From: Chloroflexota bacterium
Lineage (GTDB): Bacteria > Chloroflexota > Limnocylindria > Limnocylindrales > CSP1-4
Length of the DNA: 64,000 nt
Assembly (NCBI GenBank): GCA_021787395.1
Contig: JAJYLZ010000001.1
Coordinates: forward strand, 1 to 64,000
Direction: 5' to 3'
In this document: one piece after another, positions 1-7,080 of the stretch
How positions within the stretch are numbered: the stretch's first letter is position 1
Layout of the letters: each line of letters starts with the position of its first letter
The notes under the pieces: model-generated
The model's database searches: none
The model's input: only the letters and a program-made list of their open reading frames with translations
What the model was told of the DNA's origin: nothing
Made by a program: the position numbers and the translations under genes

Positions 1-1644
1 CGCTGCGATCGCGAGGCACAGGACGACGCCGGTCAGGTCCCAGCTGCCCACCATCGGCTGGCCGAAGTGGGCGGTCAGCGCGAGCTGGTGGACCCAGTCG
101 GGCAGCTTGAGGGCGGGGGCGACCAGGTCAAGCAGGTAGGTGGCGACGACCACCAGCGCGGCGATGTCGGCCGCCAGCGAGGCCCGCCACACGCCCCCGA
201 CGGCGGCGCCGACCCCGACGATCGCCATCGCGTAGAGGCCGAGCGACGCGCAGCCCAGGACGGCGTCACCGGCCGCGAGGCCGCCCAACGCCGAGCCCAC
301 GCCGATGCCGGCGGCGAACAGCACCGTCGCCGCGACGACCGCGAGCAGCGCGGCCACGCCCCCGGCGACCACCCAGCGCGACCGGGCCATGGGCGTCGTG
401 AGCAGCGTCTCGAGCCGGCCGTCGTCCTCGTCCGACGCCCACTTCGACACGTACGTCGCCGCCGAGAAGCCGACCGCGATGTACAGCAGCTCGGCGTAGA
501 ACTGCATCCAGCCGCCGGCTGACGAGAAGTCGCTGCCCGGGAAGATGCCCTTGAACGTGCCGATGAGGCCGGAGGTGCTGGCGATCTGGTCCGCCAGCGA
601 CCCCGCGAGCGACGCGTAGAGGATCCCGAACAGGCCGAGGCCGATCCCCCACGCCAGCGCCCGGGGCAGCTGGTCGCCCAGGGCCCTGGCCGTCGGGCCG
701 CTGACGCCCAGGGCCGCCGCCGGCAGCTGCGGCAGCGACAGGCCCGCGGTCACGCCCAGGTCACGTCGGCTGAACAGCTCCACGCCGATGGCCAGGAAGG
801 CGAGCGCGAACACCGCGACGAGCGCGAGCGACGGCCAGTCGTAGGTGCCCACCAGCGGGATGTGGTCGAACGTCCAGTTGAACGGGCTCAGGAGGAGGAG
901 CGGGCCGCCGACGTTGAGGCCGTTGGTCAGCCACAGGACCGCCATGACGAGCCCGGAGACCCCGGCCGACCCGGCCCGGCCGAGGAGCGGCGAGAGCGCG
1001 AACGCGAGGCCGCCGAAGAACGTGGCCAGGAGGCCGATCCAGACGGCGAAGCCGACGGACGAGAGGGGCGGGATGTGGTCGCCGAGCGCGGCGTCCCCGA
1101 ACAGGTTCGAGCTGACGGTCGTCATGACCGCCAGGACGGCCATCGCCAGCCAGAGCAGGGTCAGGTGGGCTGCCAGCTTCTCGAGGGCGATGCGGCGCTT
1201 CCCGAACGGCGCCGACGCGACGAAGTCGAGGCTCCCGCGGCTCGCCTCGCCCGCCAGCGTCCCCGACAGGGCCATGATCGACCAGATGGCCGTGCCCAGC
1301 GCGAAGATCGCGCTGTACTTGTAGGTGACGTAGCCGCCCAGGGTGCCCACCTTCTTGCCGATGAGGTCGGCGTTGGCGAACATGTTCATCATGGCCTTGG
1401 GGATGCTCCCGAACAGAGCGTCCACCTCGAGCCGGGCGGCCGGCGTGGGGAAGATGTTGGACACCGCGACGCCCATCACGAGCGCCATCCCGCCCAGCAG
1501 GCCGGCGGCGATGATGAACGACAGCCGTGCGTCGCGGATGGTCTTGCCGTACACGCTGCCGAAGCCGTAGACGCGCTTGCGCAGCGGGATCGGCGGGAAC
1601 GTGGTCGCCGCGGGATGGCGCGGCGCGCCGGTGCTAACGGCCAT
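1..1644 (-). CDS. ABC-2 type exporter permease (partial, C-terminus cut by window edge)
   Basis: Large integral-membrane permease that would pair with the ATPase encoded just upstream to form an ABC exporter; substrate unknown. The frame starts at ATG 1644 (MAVSTGAPRH...) and overlaps the end of the ATPase gene by 11 bp, which indicates translational coupling. I read about 548 residues before the window edge. It is missing from the ORF track because its stop lies outside. The end of the visible part (KLPDWVHQLALTAHFGQP) resembles the late periplasmic loop of large ABC-2 permeases annotated as polyketide or antibiotic exporters. That family match rests on recall of its sequence style. Several long hydrophobic stretches are visible. 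Being under TetR control fits a drug or lipid exporter. Confidence 0.72.
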   Translation of the reverse strand, partial: MAVSTGAPRHPAATTFPPIPLRKRVYGFGSVYGKTIRDARLSFIIAAGLLGGMALVMGVAVSNIFPTPAARLEVDALFGSIPKAMMNMFANADLIGKKVGTLGGYVTYKYSAIFALGTAIWSIMALSGTLAGEASRGSLDFVASAPFGKRRIALEKLAAHLTLLWLAMAVLAVMTTVSSNLFGDAALGDHIPPLSSVGFAVWIGLLATFFGGLAFALSPLLGRAGSAGVSGLVMAVLWLTNGLNVGGPLLLLSPFNWTFDHIPLVGTYDWPSLALVAVFALAFLAIGVELFSRRDLGVTAGLSLPQLPAAALGVSGPTARALGDQLPRALAWGIGLGLFGILYASLAGSLADQIASTSGLIGTFKGIFPGSDFSSAGGWMQFYAELLYIAVGFSAATYVSKWASDEDDGRLETLLTTPMARSRWVVAGGVAALLAVVAATVLFAAGIGVGSALGGLAAGDAVLGCASLGLYAMAIVGVGAAVGGVWRASLAADIAALVVVATYLLDLVAPALKLPDWVHQLALTAHFGQPMVGSWDLTGVVLCLAIAA

Positions 1645-2554
1645 TGGCCTTCACCTCGACGGCCTCGCGGCCGTACTGGGCCAGGAAGGTCTCCTCGAGC
1701 GACGGCTCGCGGGAGACGAAGTCCAGGAGCTCGAACTGGGCGGCTGCGCGGACCACCGGCGTGATCGCGCCGGCGACGCGCATCCGGAGGACGTGGTCCT
1801 CGGCGACGAGGTCGCTCACGCCCGGCAGCCGCGCGAACGCCTCGACCGGCACAGCGTCCGCGAACCGAAGCTCCACCTGGTGGTGGGCGAGGTCGCGCAG
1901 GCCCTCGACGGTGCCGATCTTGGCGAGCTGGCCCTCCCGGATGATCGCCACCCGGTCGCAGCTCTTCTCCACCTCGGACAGGATGTGCGAGGAGAGGAAC
2001 ACGGTGGCGCCGTCGGCGACCGCCTCGCGGAGGATCGTGAAGAACGTCTGCTGGACGAGCGGGTCGAGGCCGGAGGTCGGCTCGTCGAGGATCAGGAGCT
2101 CGGGCTTGTGCTGCAGGGCGACGATGGCGCCGACCTTCTGCTTGTTGCCCTTGCTGTACTCCTTGAACCGCTTGGACGGGTCGAGCTCGAGGCGCTCCAC
2201 CAGCGACGCCTGGTAGGCGCGGTCGACCCCGCCTCGCAGGTTCGCGAAGTACTCGAGCGTCTGGCCGCCGGTCAGGCGGTCGTACAGCGCGAACTCGCCC
2301 GGGATGTACCCGACGCGCTTGTGGATCGCGACCGGATCGACGGTGGACTCGATGCCGAACACCGTGGCCCGGCCGCTGGTCGGCCGGATCAGGTCGAGCA
2401 TCGTGCGGATGGTCGTGGTCTTGCCGGCTCCGTTGGGCCCCAGGAAGCCGAAGACCTCGCCCTGCTGCACCTCGAGGTCCACGTCGATGATCCCGCGGCT
2501 CCGGCCGTAGGACTTGGTGAGCTTCTCGAGCGTGATGACCGGGGGCATGGGCAC
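1634..2554 (-). CDS. ABC exporter ATP-binding protein
   Basis: Cytoplasmic nucleotide-binding subunit, 306 aa, powering the permease encoded immediately downstream. Walker A (GPNGAGKTTT), the signature region (YSKGNKQKVG) and Walker B (LLILDEPTSGLD) are all intact, followed by the H-loop (SSHIL). The short C-terminal domain of roughly 80 residues is usual for DrrA/NatA-type ATPases. The start MPMPPVITLEKL is the natural family start and lies only 7 bp after the tetR stop, so tetR, ATPase and permease form one leftward operon. The sequence does not show the substrate. Confidence 0.93.
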   Translation of the reverse strand: MPMPPVITLEKLTKSYGRSRGIIDVDLEVQQGEVFGFLGPNGAGKTTTIRTMLDLIRPTSGRATVFGIESTVDPVAIHKRVGYIPGEFALYDRLTGGQTLEYFANLRGGVDRAYQASLVERLELDPSKRFKEYSKGNKQKVGAIVALQHKPELLILDEPTSGLDPLVQQTFFTILREAVADGATVFLSSHILSEVEKSCDRVAIIREGQLAKIGTVEGLRDLAHHQVELRFADAVPVEAFARLPGVSDLVAEDHVLRMRVAGAITPVVRAAAQFELLDFVSREPSLEETFLAQYGREAVEVKANGR

Positions 2555-2561
2555 TCCTTCT

Positions 2562-3245
2562 TCAGGCGAACCAGGTGCGCATTGCGTCGTCGTCGAGCAG
2601 CGAGAACGATCTCGGCGGGAGGCCGAGGATCCGCTCGATCGCCTCGTTGTAGGCGTGGATGAAGCGCTCGACCTCCTCGTAGGGGACGCGGCCGTCGAGC
2701 CGGTCCATCAGCAGGTGGCGCATGGCGTCGGTGGAGCCGGCGAACAGCGCGGTGAGGATGAGGGCGGCGTGGTCGGCCGAGGACACGCTGACCGCCCCCT
2801 CCGCGACGCCCTGACGGAGCACGCGGGTCATCAGCGGCCGGAACTGCTCGTAGGCGGCTGCCTCCGCCCGGACGCGCACCAGGTCGTTGCCGGGCTGGTA
2901 CCAGCCTCGGAGCAGCGGGAGCAGGAAGTCGCTGCGGGCGCTCTTCCAGTTCCCGCCGGTCGTGAACAGCGCCCGGAGCTTGTCCGCGGCCGCCAGCGAC
3001 GGGTCGTCCGCGATCGGCTCGAGCACGGCCATCCCCGCGGCGGTCATGCGGTCCACGAGGGCGCCGAGGATCGCCTCCTTCGACTCGAAGTAGTGGTACA
3101 GGGCGCCCCGCGAGCAGCCCAGGTCGTCCTGGACGCTCTGGATGCTCATCGCGTCGTAGCCGCGGGTGCGGATCAGCCGCTCGGCGACGTCGAGGATCTC
3201 GTCGCGGCGGACGGCATGGGCGGCGTGGTTGCGGGTGCGGGACAT
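2562..3245 (-). CDS. TetR/AcrR family transcriptional regulator
   Basis: 227-aa repressor and first gene of the leftward exporter operon. The N-terminal helix-turn-helix is typical (EILDVAERLIRTRGYDAMSIQ, then GALYHYFESKEAILGALV); the remaining 150 residues form the ligand-binding/dimerisation domain. An excellent 17-bp palindrome lies between its -10 element and its start codon, so autorepression and ligand-induced release of the whole exporter operon is the simplest model. The ligand cannot be inferred. ATG 3245 is preceded by a weak AGGCGG. The next upstream gene, iolB, is divergent and 830 bp away, so it is unlikely to be a direct target. Confidence 0.93.
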   Translation of the reverse strand: MSRTRNHAAHAVRRDEILDVAERLIRTRGYDAMSIQSVQDDLGCSRGALYHYFESKEAILGALVDRMTAAGMAVLEPIADDPSLAAADKLRALFTTGGNWKSARSDFLLPLLRGWYQPGNDLVRVRAEAAAYEQFRPLMTRVLRQGVAEGAVSVSSADHAALILTALFAGSTDAMRHLLMDRLDGRVPYEEVERFIHAYNEAIERILGLPPRSFSLLDDDAMRTWFA

Positions 3246-3268
3246 GGACGTTGGCCGCCTCTATTCTT

Positions 3269-3285
3269 CGACCGACTGTCGGTCG
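3269..3285. promoter_or_regulatory. Palindromic TetR operator
   Basis: Perfect inverted repeat CGACCGAC-T-GTCGGTCG (8-bp arms, 1-nt centre) in the tetR leader, immediately downstream of the -10 hexamer. Length and position are those of TetR-family autoregulatory operators. Binding by the adjacent TetR is inferred from position. Confidence 0.75.
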
Positions 3286-3286
3286 G

Positions 3287-3292
3287 ATTATA
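3287..3292 (-). promoter_or_regulatory. -10 element of the tetR-exporter operon
   Basis: Consensus TATAAT on the minus strand, 41 nt upstream of the tetR ATG and abutting the operator palindrome, which would cover the transcription start. No convincing -35 lies 16-18 bp further upstream. Confidence 0.65.
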
Positions 3293-3479
3293 GAGTGGCG
3301 GCGCAACAGCGGGGGTGCCAACGGGCCTGACCGCCGAGCTCGCACCGCCCGATCGGCGGGTCCGAACGGCAGGTCGGCGGAGCCCCGGGGATCTGCCGAG
3401 CCCACCGTGCGGGCGGGCGGTGCCGGAGCGCACACGGGCGGGGTCGGCGCCGACGCGCACACGGGCGGGGCCGGCGCGC

Positions 3480-3763
3480 ACAACCACGGGTTGTAGCGTG
3501 CGGCGGGGCGTCCCCGGCGCTTCCCTGGACGGGGCCAGCGCACAGCCGCCGGGGCCGGCGAGCAGGCGGGCGGGGCCGGCGCGCACAACCACCGGTTGTA
3601 GCGTGCGGCATTCCCGGCGGGCCACCCGCGCCCTATCGCCCCGCGCACAACCGTGGGTTGTGGCAGGCGCGACAGAGAGGGCATTTCCACGATGCGCACA
3701 ACCACGGGTTGTGCCCGCCGGCGCCGAGCGGACCGCCTGCTGCGCGCTACAACTGGCAGTTGT
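3480..3763. repeat. Array of five 15-bp dyads ACAACY-N3-RGTTGT
   Basis: Five copies at 3480-3494, 3585-3599, 3647-3661, 3698-3712 and 3749-3763. Four have arms ACAACC/GGTTGT and the last ACAACT/AGTTGT, always with a 3-nt centre. Unit spacings are 105, 62, 51 and 51 bp, close to whole helical turns. The first two units lie inside a longer direct repeat of about 45 bp (GGGCGGGGCCGGCGCGCACA...). I see no credible gene from 3300 to 4073; the ORFs listed there are repeat- and GC-driven. Function unknown. Confidence 0.8.
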
Positions 3764-4018
3764 GCGGATGAGGGAGACCACGGGGTCGGGGCGGGGGTGG
3801 TCCCGGGGCCGCCTGCCGCCCCTGCCCCCCACCGCGAACGCGGCTGGAACGACAGGATCAGGCGACGGGAAGCCGCCGAGCTCGGCGAGGGTCGGCGGGT
3901 CGGCGCCCGCGCGCTCGCACACGACCGCCGACGCCCGAACGGCGAGGCGGGCCGCGTGCGGCACCGCCTCAGGGTCGTCGGCGGCCTGGCGCCCGGCGCG
4001 TCGGCGGCCCCACCGGAC

Positions 4019-4035
4019 TACAATCCCCGCGTAAT
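4019..4035 (+). promoter_or_regulatory. Probable iolB promoter -10 with IclR-like half-site
   Basis: TACAAT at 4019-4024 is a good -10. It is followed at 4028-4035 by CGCGTAAT, the reverse complement of ATTACGCG, which is part of the palindrome upstream of iclR. Position at +1 would suit repression. No -35 is evident. iolB has a clear AGGAGG at 4063-4068. Confidence 0.5.
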
Positions 4036-4073
4036 CGATTGCGAGCCGCCCCCGGGCGCGGCAGGAGGCCGGC

Positions 4074-4943
4074 ATGACGGACATCGCAGAAAGCGGGCAA
4101 CCTCTCCTCCGTCGCGCCATGACGCCGAGCGCCGACGGCCTCGTGTGCGCGGTCGATCCCGAGTCGGCGGGCTGGGAGTGGACGACCTTCCACGTCTACC
4201 GCCTGGCGCCGGACACCTCCGTCGCCCGCGCCGCCGACGACCAGGAGCGCCTCGTCCTCGTCCTCGAGGGGCACGCCCGGGTCGTCGCGGGCGAGCGCGA
4301 CTTCGGAATCGTCGGGTCGCGCGAGACGGTGTTCGACGGGCCGCCCTGTCCGGTGGTGCTGGTCGCCCCGGGCGCCGGGCTGACCGTGACGGCCGAGACG
4401 CCAGCCTTGGTGGCCGTCGCGGCAGCGCCGGCCGGGCCGGTGCGGCGCACGGCGCTGGTGGAGGCCGCGGACATCCTGGTCGAGACGCGCGGCGAGGGGC
4501 CGACGACGCGGCGGATCCACCACCTGCTGCCGCCGGCGGCGGAGGCCGGCCGCCTGATCGCGTTCGAGGCGTACACCCCCGGGGGCAACTGGAGCAGCTA
4601 CCCGCCCCACAAGCACGACACCGAGAACCCCCCGGTCGAGGCGAAGCTCGAGGAGCTCTACTACTACCGGTTCGCGAAGCCGCAGGGCTTCGCCTTCGCC
4701 CGCGTCTACACGCCCACCCGCGATCTCGACGAGGTCATGGCGCCGATGGACGGCGACCTGGTGCTGGTGCCGCGGGGCTACCACCCGGTCGGGGTCGCCG
4801 CGGGCTACGACTGCTGGTACCTCAACATCATGGCCGGGCCGAACCGCGCCTGGCACTTCACAGTGGACCCCGACCACGCGTGGCTGATGAACTGGGACCC
4901 GTCGGCCCCCAGGCCGACCATGGAGACGGAGCGCTCGTCATGA
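4074..4943 (+). CDS. iolB: 5-deoxy-glucuronate isomerase
   Basis: Cytoplasmic isomerase of myo-inositol catabolism converting 5-deoxy-D-glucuronate to 2-deoxy-5-keto-D-gluconate. The 289-aa length and double-cupin layout match the family. The diagnostic central block GNWSSYPPHKHD...EELYYYR is present, as is the later RGYHPV region, which should supply metal-binding His and Glu residues. ATG 4074 sits 5 nt after AGGAGG. Its stop overlaps the next start (ATGA), so it is coupled to the iolG-like gene. It opens the rightward inositol cluster. Confidence 0.94.
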   Translation: MTDIAESGQPLLRRAMTPSADGLVCAVDPESAGWEWTTFHVYRLAPDTSVARAADDQERLVLVLEGHARVVAGERDFGIVGSRETVFDGPPCPVVLVAPGAGLTVTAETPALVAVAAAPAGPVRRTALVEAADILVETRGEGPTTRRIHHLLPPAAEAGRLIAFEAYTPGGNWSSYPPHKHDTENPPVEAKLEELYYYRFAKPQGFAFARVYTPTRDLDEVMAPMDGDLVLVPRGYHPVGVAAGYDCWYLNIMAGPNRAWHFTVDPDHAWLMNWDPSAPRPTMETERSS

Positions 4944-5971
4944 CCGGCTTTGCCCTCAAGGACCCCAAGCGGATCGGCGTGGCCGTGCTCGGTGCCGGCC
5001 GCATGGCGCAGACGCACCTGCGGACGCTGGCCGGCATCGACGCCGTGGACGTGGTCGTGGTCGCCGACCCCGTGGCCGCGGCGGCCGAGCGGGGCCGCGA
5101 GATCGCCCACGCCCGGCGCGCTTCGCTCGACCCGGTCGAGGCCATCCACGATCCCGACGTCGAGGTCGTGGTCGTCGTCACCCCGACCTCGACCCACGCC
5201 CAGCTGATCGAGGAGGCCCTCCGCGCCGGCAAGGCGGTCTGGACCGAGAAGCCGATCGCGCAGGAGCTCGGCGACACGCAGCGGATCGTGGACCTGTGGC
5301 GGCAGACGGGCCTGCCGTGCGCGGTCGGGTTCATGCGCCGCTACGACCCGGGCTACGCCCGCGCCAAGGAGCTGATCGACGCCGGCGAACTGGGCCGGAT
5401 CGAGCAGTTCCACGCCTACTCCCGCGACGTCAACCCGCCCCCGCTCGAGTTCCTGCTCCACGCCGGCGGCTCGTTCCTGGACATGTCGGTCCACGACCTC
5501 GACCTCGCCCGGTTCCTCGTGGGCGAGGTGGAGGAGGTCCACGCCTGGGCGACCACGCTGTTCGACGACCGCTTCACGCAGGCCAACGACTGGGACACGG
5601 CGGCGATCATCCTGCGCTTCGCCAACGGCGCCCTGGGCACGATCGAGACGGCGCGCCACTCCACGTGGGGCTACGACATCCGCGCCGAGGTGTGCGGGTC
5701 CGTCAACAAGGTGACGATCGACGCGGGGCAGAAGACGCCCGCCACCGTGACCCGGGGCGTCAACCTCGAGCACGACCTCTACGGCGACTTCTTCGACCGG
5801 TTCGAGGTGGCCTACCGGCGCGAGCTCGAGGTCTTCTTCGAGGACCTGGTCGCCGGGCGGACGCCGCTGCCCGGCCCGGACGACGCCCTCGAGACGCTGC
5901 GCCTGGCGGTCGCCTGTACGCGGAGCTGGCGCGAGAACCGGCCGGTCAGGCTGGCCGAGGTCACGGCCTAG
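4940..5971 (+). CDS. iolG: Gfo/Idh/MocA oxidoreductase, probable inositol 2-dehydrogenase
   Basis: 343-aa NAD(P)-dependent dehydrogenase expected to oxidise myo-inositol to 2-keto-myo-inositol, the first step of the pathway. The N-terminal Rossmann motif (VAVLGAGRMAQTH), the EKP motif (WTEKPIAQ) and the catalytic DxxxH block (FLDMSVHDLDLARF) are in the usual order. ATG 4940 is set by the 4-bp overlap with iolB; the longer ORF starting at 3653 is an artefact. scyllo-Inositol or another cyclitol is possible, because a second family member lies at 11019. Confidence 0.85.
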   Translation: MTGFALKDPKRIGVAVLGAGRMAQTHLRTLAGIDAVDVVVVADPVAAAAERGREIAHARRASLDPVEAIHDPDVEVVVVVTPTSTHAQLIEEALRAGKAVWTEKPIAQELGDTQRIVDLWRQTGLPCAVGFMRRYDPGYARAKELIDAGELGRIEQFHAYSRDVNPPPLEFLLHAGGSFLDMSVHDLDLARFLVGEVEEVHAWATTLFDDRFTQANDWDTAAIILRFANGALGTIETARHSTWGYDIRAEVCGSVNKVTIDAGQKTPATVTRGVNLEHDLYGDFFDRFEVAYRRELEVFFEDLVAGRTPLPGPDDALETLRLAVACTRSWRENRPVRLAEVTA

Positions 5972-6056
5972 ACCTCGCCGGCGCGAGCCCGGTCTCCGGG
6001 CCCCGCCGGGAATCCTCGACAGGGTCGCATCGCCGACCTCACGGTCCTTGTCGTCC

Positions 6057-6175
6057 CACCGCCGCCGGCGGTGCAATGGCGTGGGCTCGGCCCGGGCACC
6101 GCCAGCGGCGGTGGGACGGGCGGCCCCGAGCGTAGGCCGCAGACCGCTCCGCGCACTGCACCGCCACGGGCGGTG
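6057..6175. repeat. Three-box dyad cluster CACCGCC-N3-GGCGGTG (copy A)
   Basis: Perfect 17-bp dyads at 6057-6073, 6097-6113 and 6159-6175, spaced 40 and 62 bp. The first two are also near-inverted copies of each other over about 20 bp (CCCACCGCC... versus ...GGCGGTGGG). The same box and the same 40/62 spacing recur at 47089-47207. It lies between the iolG-like gene and iclR; I see no gene in 5972-6263. Confidence 0.8.
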
Positions 6176-6212
6176 CGCTGAGAGCCGGGTCGCGGCACGG
6201 TCGGCGGTGGTT

Positions 6213-6256
6213 GCGTATTACGCGCCTTGACGCGGACTCAGGTTGCGCACTACGCT
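6213..6256 (+). promoter_or_regulatory. iclR promoter with two GCGTA-N-TACGC operator sites
   Basis: -35 TTGACG (6227-6232), an 18-bp spacer and -10 TACGCT (6251-6256). A perfect palindrome GCGTATTACGC (6213-6223) lies upstream of the -35, and a degenerate copy GCGCACTACGC (6245-6255) covers the -10. The sites are 32 bp apart, about three helical turns. They are the likely autoregulatory sites of the IclR protein encoded next. The -10 ends 7 nt before ATG 6264, so the transcript is probably leaderless. Confidence 0.65.
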
Positions 6257-6263
6257 TCGGCGC

Positions 6264-7031
6264 ATGGAGACCGTCCAGTCCCTCGAGCGCGGCCTGCGGA
6301 TCCTCGACGCCCTGGCTGAGGCGGACGCCGACCCCATGCGCCGCGGCCGCGGCGTGCCCCTCCAGGTGCTGGCCGACGAGCTCGGGGTCCACAAGTCGAG
6401 TGCGCTCCGGCTGGTGCGCACGCTGGTCGCCGCCGGGTACGCCTCCCCGGCCTCGAGCGGCTCCGGCTACCGGCTCGGCCCGGCTCTGCGCCGCGACGCG
6501 CCGGCCTCGCTCGACAGCGCGCGGCTCAAGCGCGCCGCGCGGCCGTTCCTCGAGGAGCTCGTGGACCGCACCGGCGAGTGCGCGCACGTCGCCGTGGCCG
6601 ACGGCGGCCGGGCGCTGGTGCTGGACGACGTCGAGACCACCCAGCCCCTGCGGGTCGTCCCGGTGAGCGGCCGGCACGTGCCCCTGCACTGCACGAGCGC
6701 GGGCAAAGCGCTGCTCGCGTTCGGCATGGCGGAGATCCCGCACGCGCTCCCCCGCCGCACTCCCCGCACGATCACCTCCCCCGAAGCCCTCGCCGACAAC
6801 CTCGCCGCGATCCGCATTGCGGGGTACGCCTACGACGACGAGGAGAACGACGCCCACACCCGCTGCATCTCGGCCCCCGTGTTCGGGCCGGGCGGGGCGC
6901 CGATCGGCTGCATCGGCATCGACGCCCCCAGCGTGCGGCTCACCCGCGAGCGCATTCCGGAGGCTGCGGCGCACGTCGTCGCGGTCGCCGGCCGGCTCTC
7001 CGCCGCGCTCGCCAAGACCCGGACGGCCTAG
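6264..7031 (+). CDS. IclR family transcriptional regulator of the inositol cluster
   Basis: 255-aa regulator. The N-terminal winged HTH starts METVQSLERGLRILDAL and has the recognition-helix region LGVHKSSALRLVRTL; the C-terminal IclR effector domain contains HVPLHCTSAGKALLA and the conserved GCIGIDAPS. The ORF track starts at TTG 6243. I prefer ATG 6264 because it gives the canonical family start and lies 7 nt after a good -10. It sits inside the inositol cluster and probably senses a pathway intermediate; two palindromic sites lie in its own promoter. Confidence 0.9.
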   Translation: METVQSLERGLRILDALAEADADPMRRGRGVPLQVLADELGVHKSSALRLVRTLVAAGYASPASSGSGYRLGPALRRDAPASLDSARLKRAARPFLEELVDRTGECAHVAVADGGRALVLDDVETTQPLRVVPVSGRHVPLHCTSAGKALLAFGMAEIPHALPRRTPRTITSPEALADNLAAIRIAGYAYDDEENDAHTRCISAPVFGPGGAPIGCIGIDAPSVRLTRERIPEAAAHVVAVAGRLSAALAKTRTA

Positions 7032-7080
7032 CGCGACATCTGGAGCCGACCGACACGATCGGACTGGAGGAGACAAGGCG

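Noticed and set aside
3315-4034. Long ORFs across 3.3-4.07 kb (both strands)
   Set aside because: They run through the dyad array, are Arg/Pro/Gly-rich and match no family; they are products of high GC.
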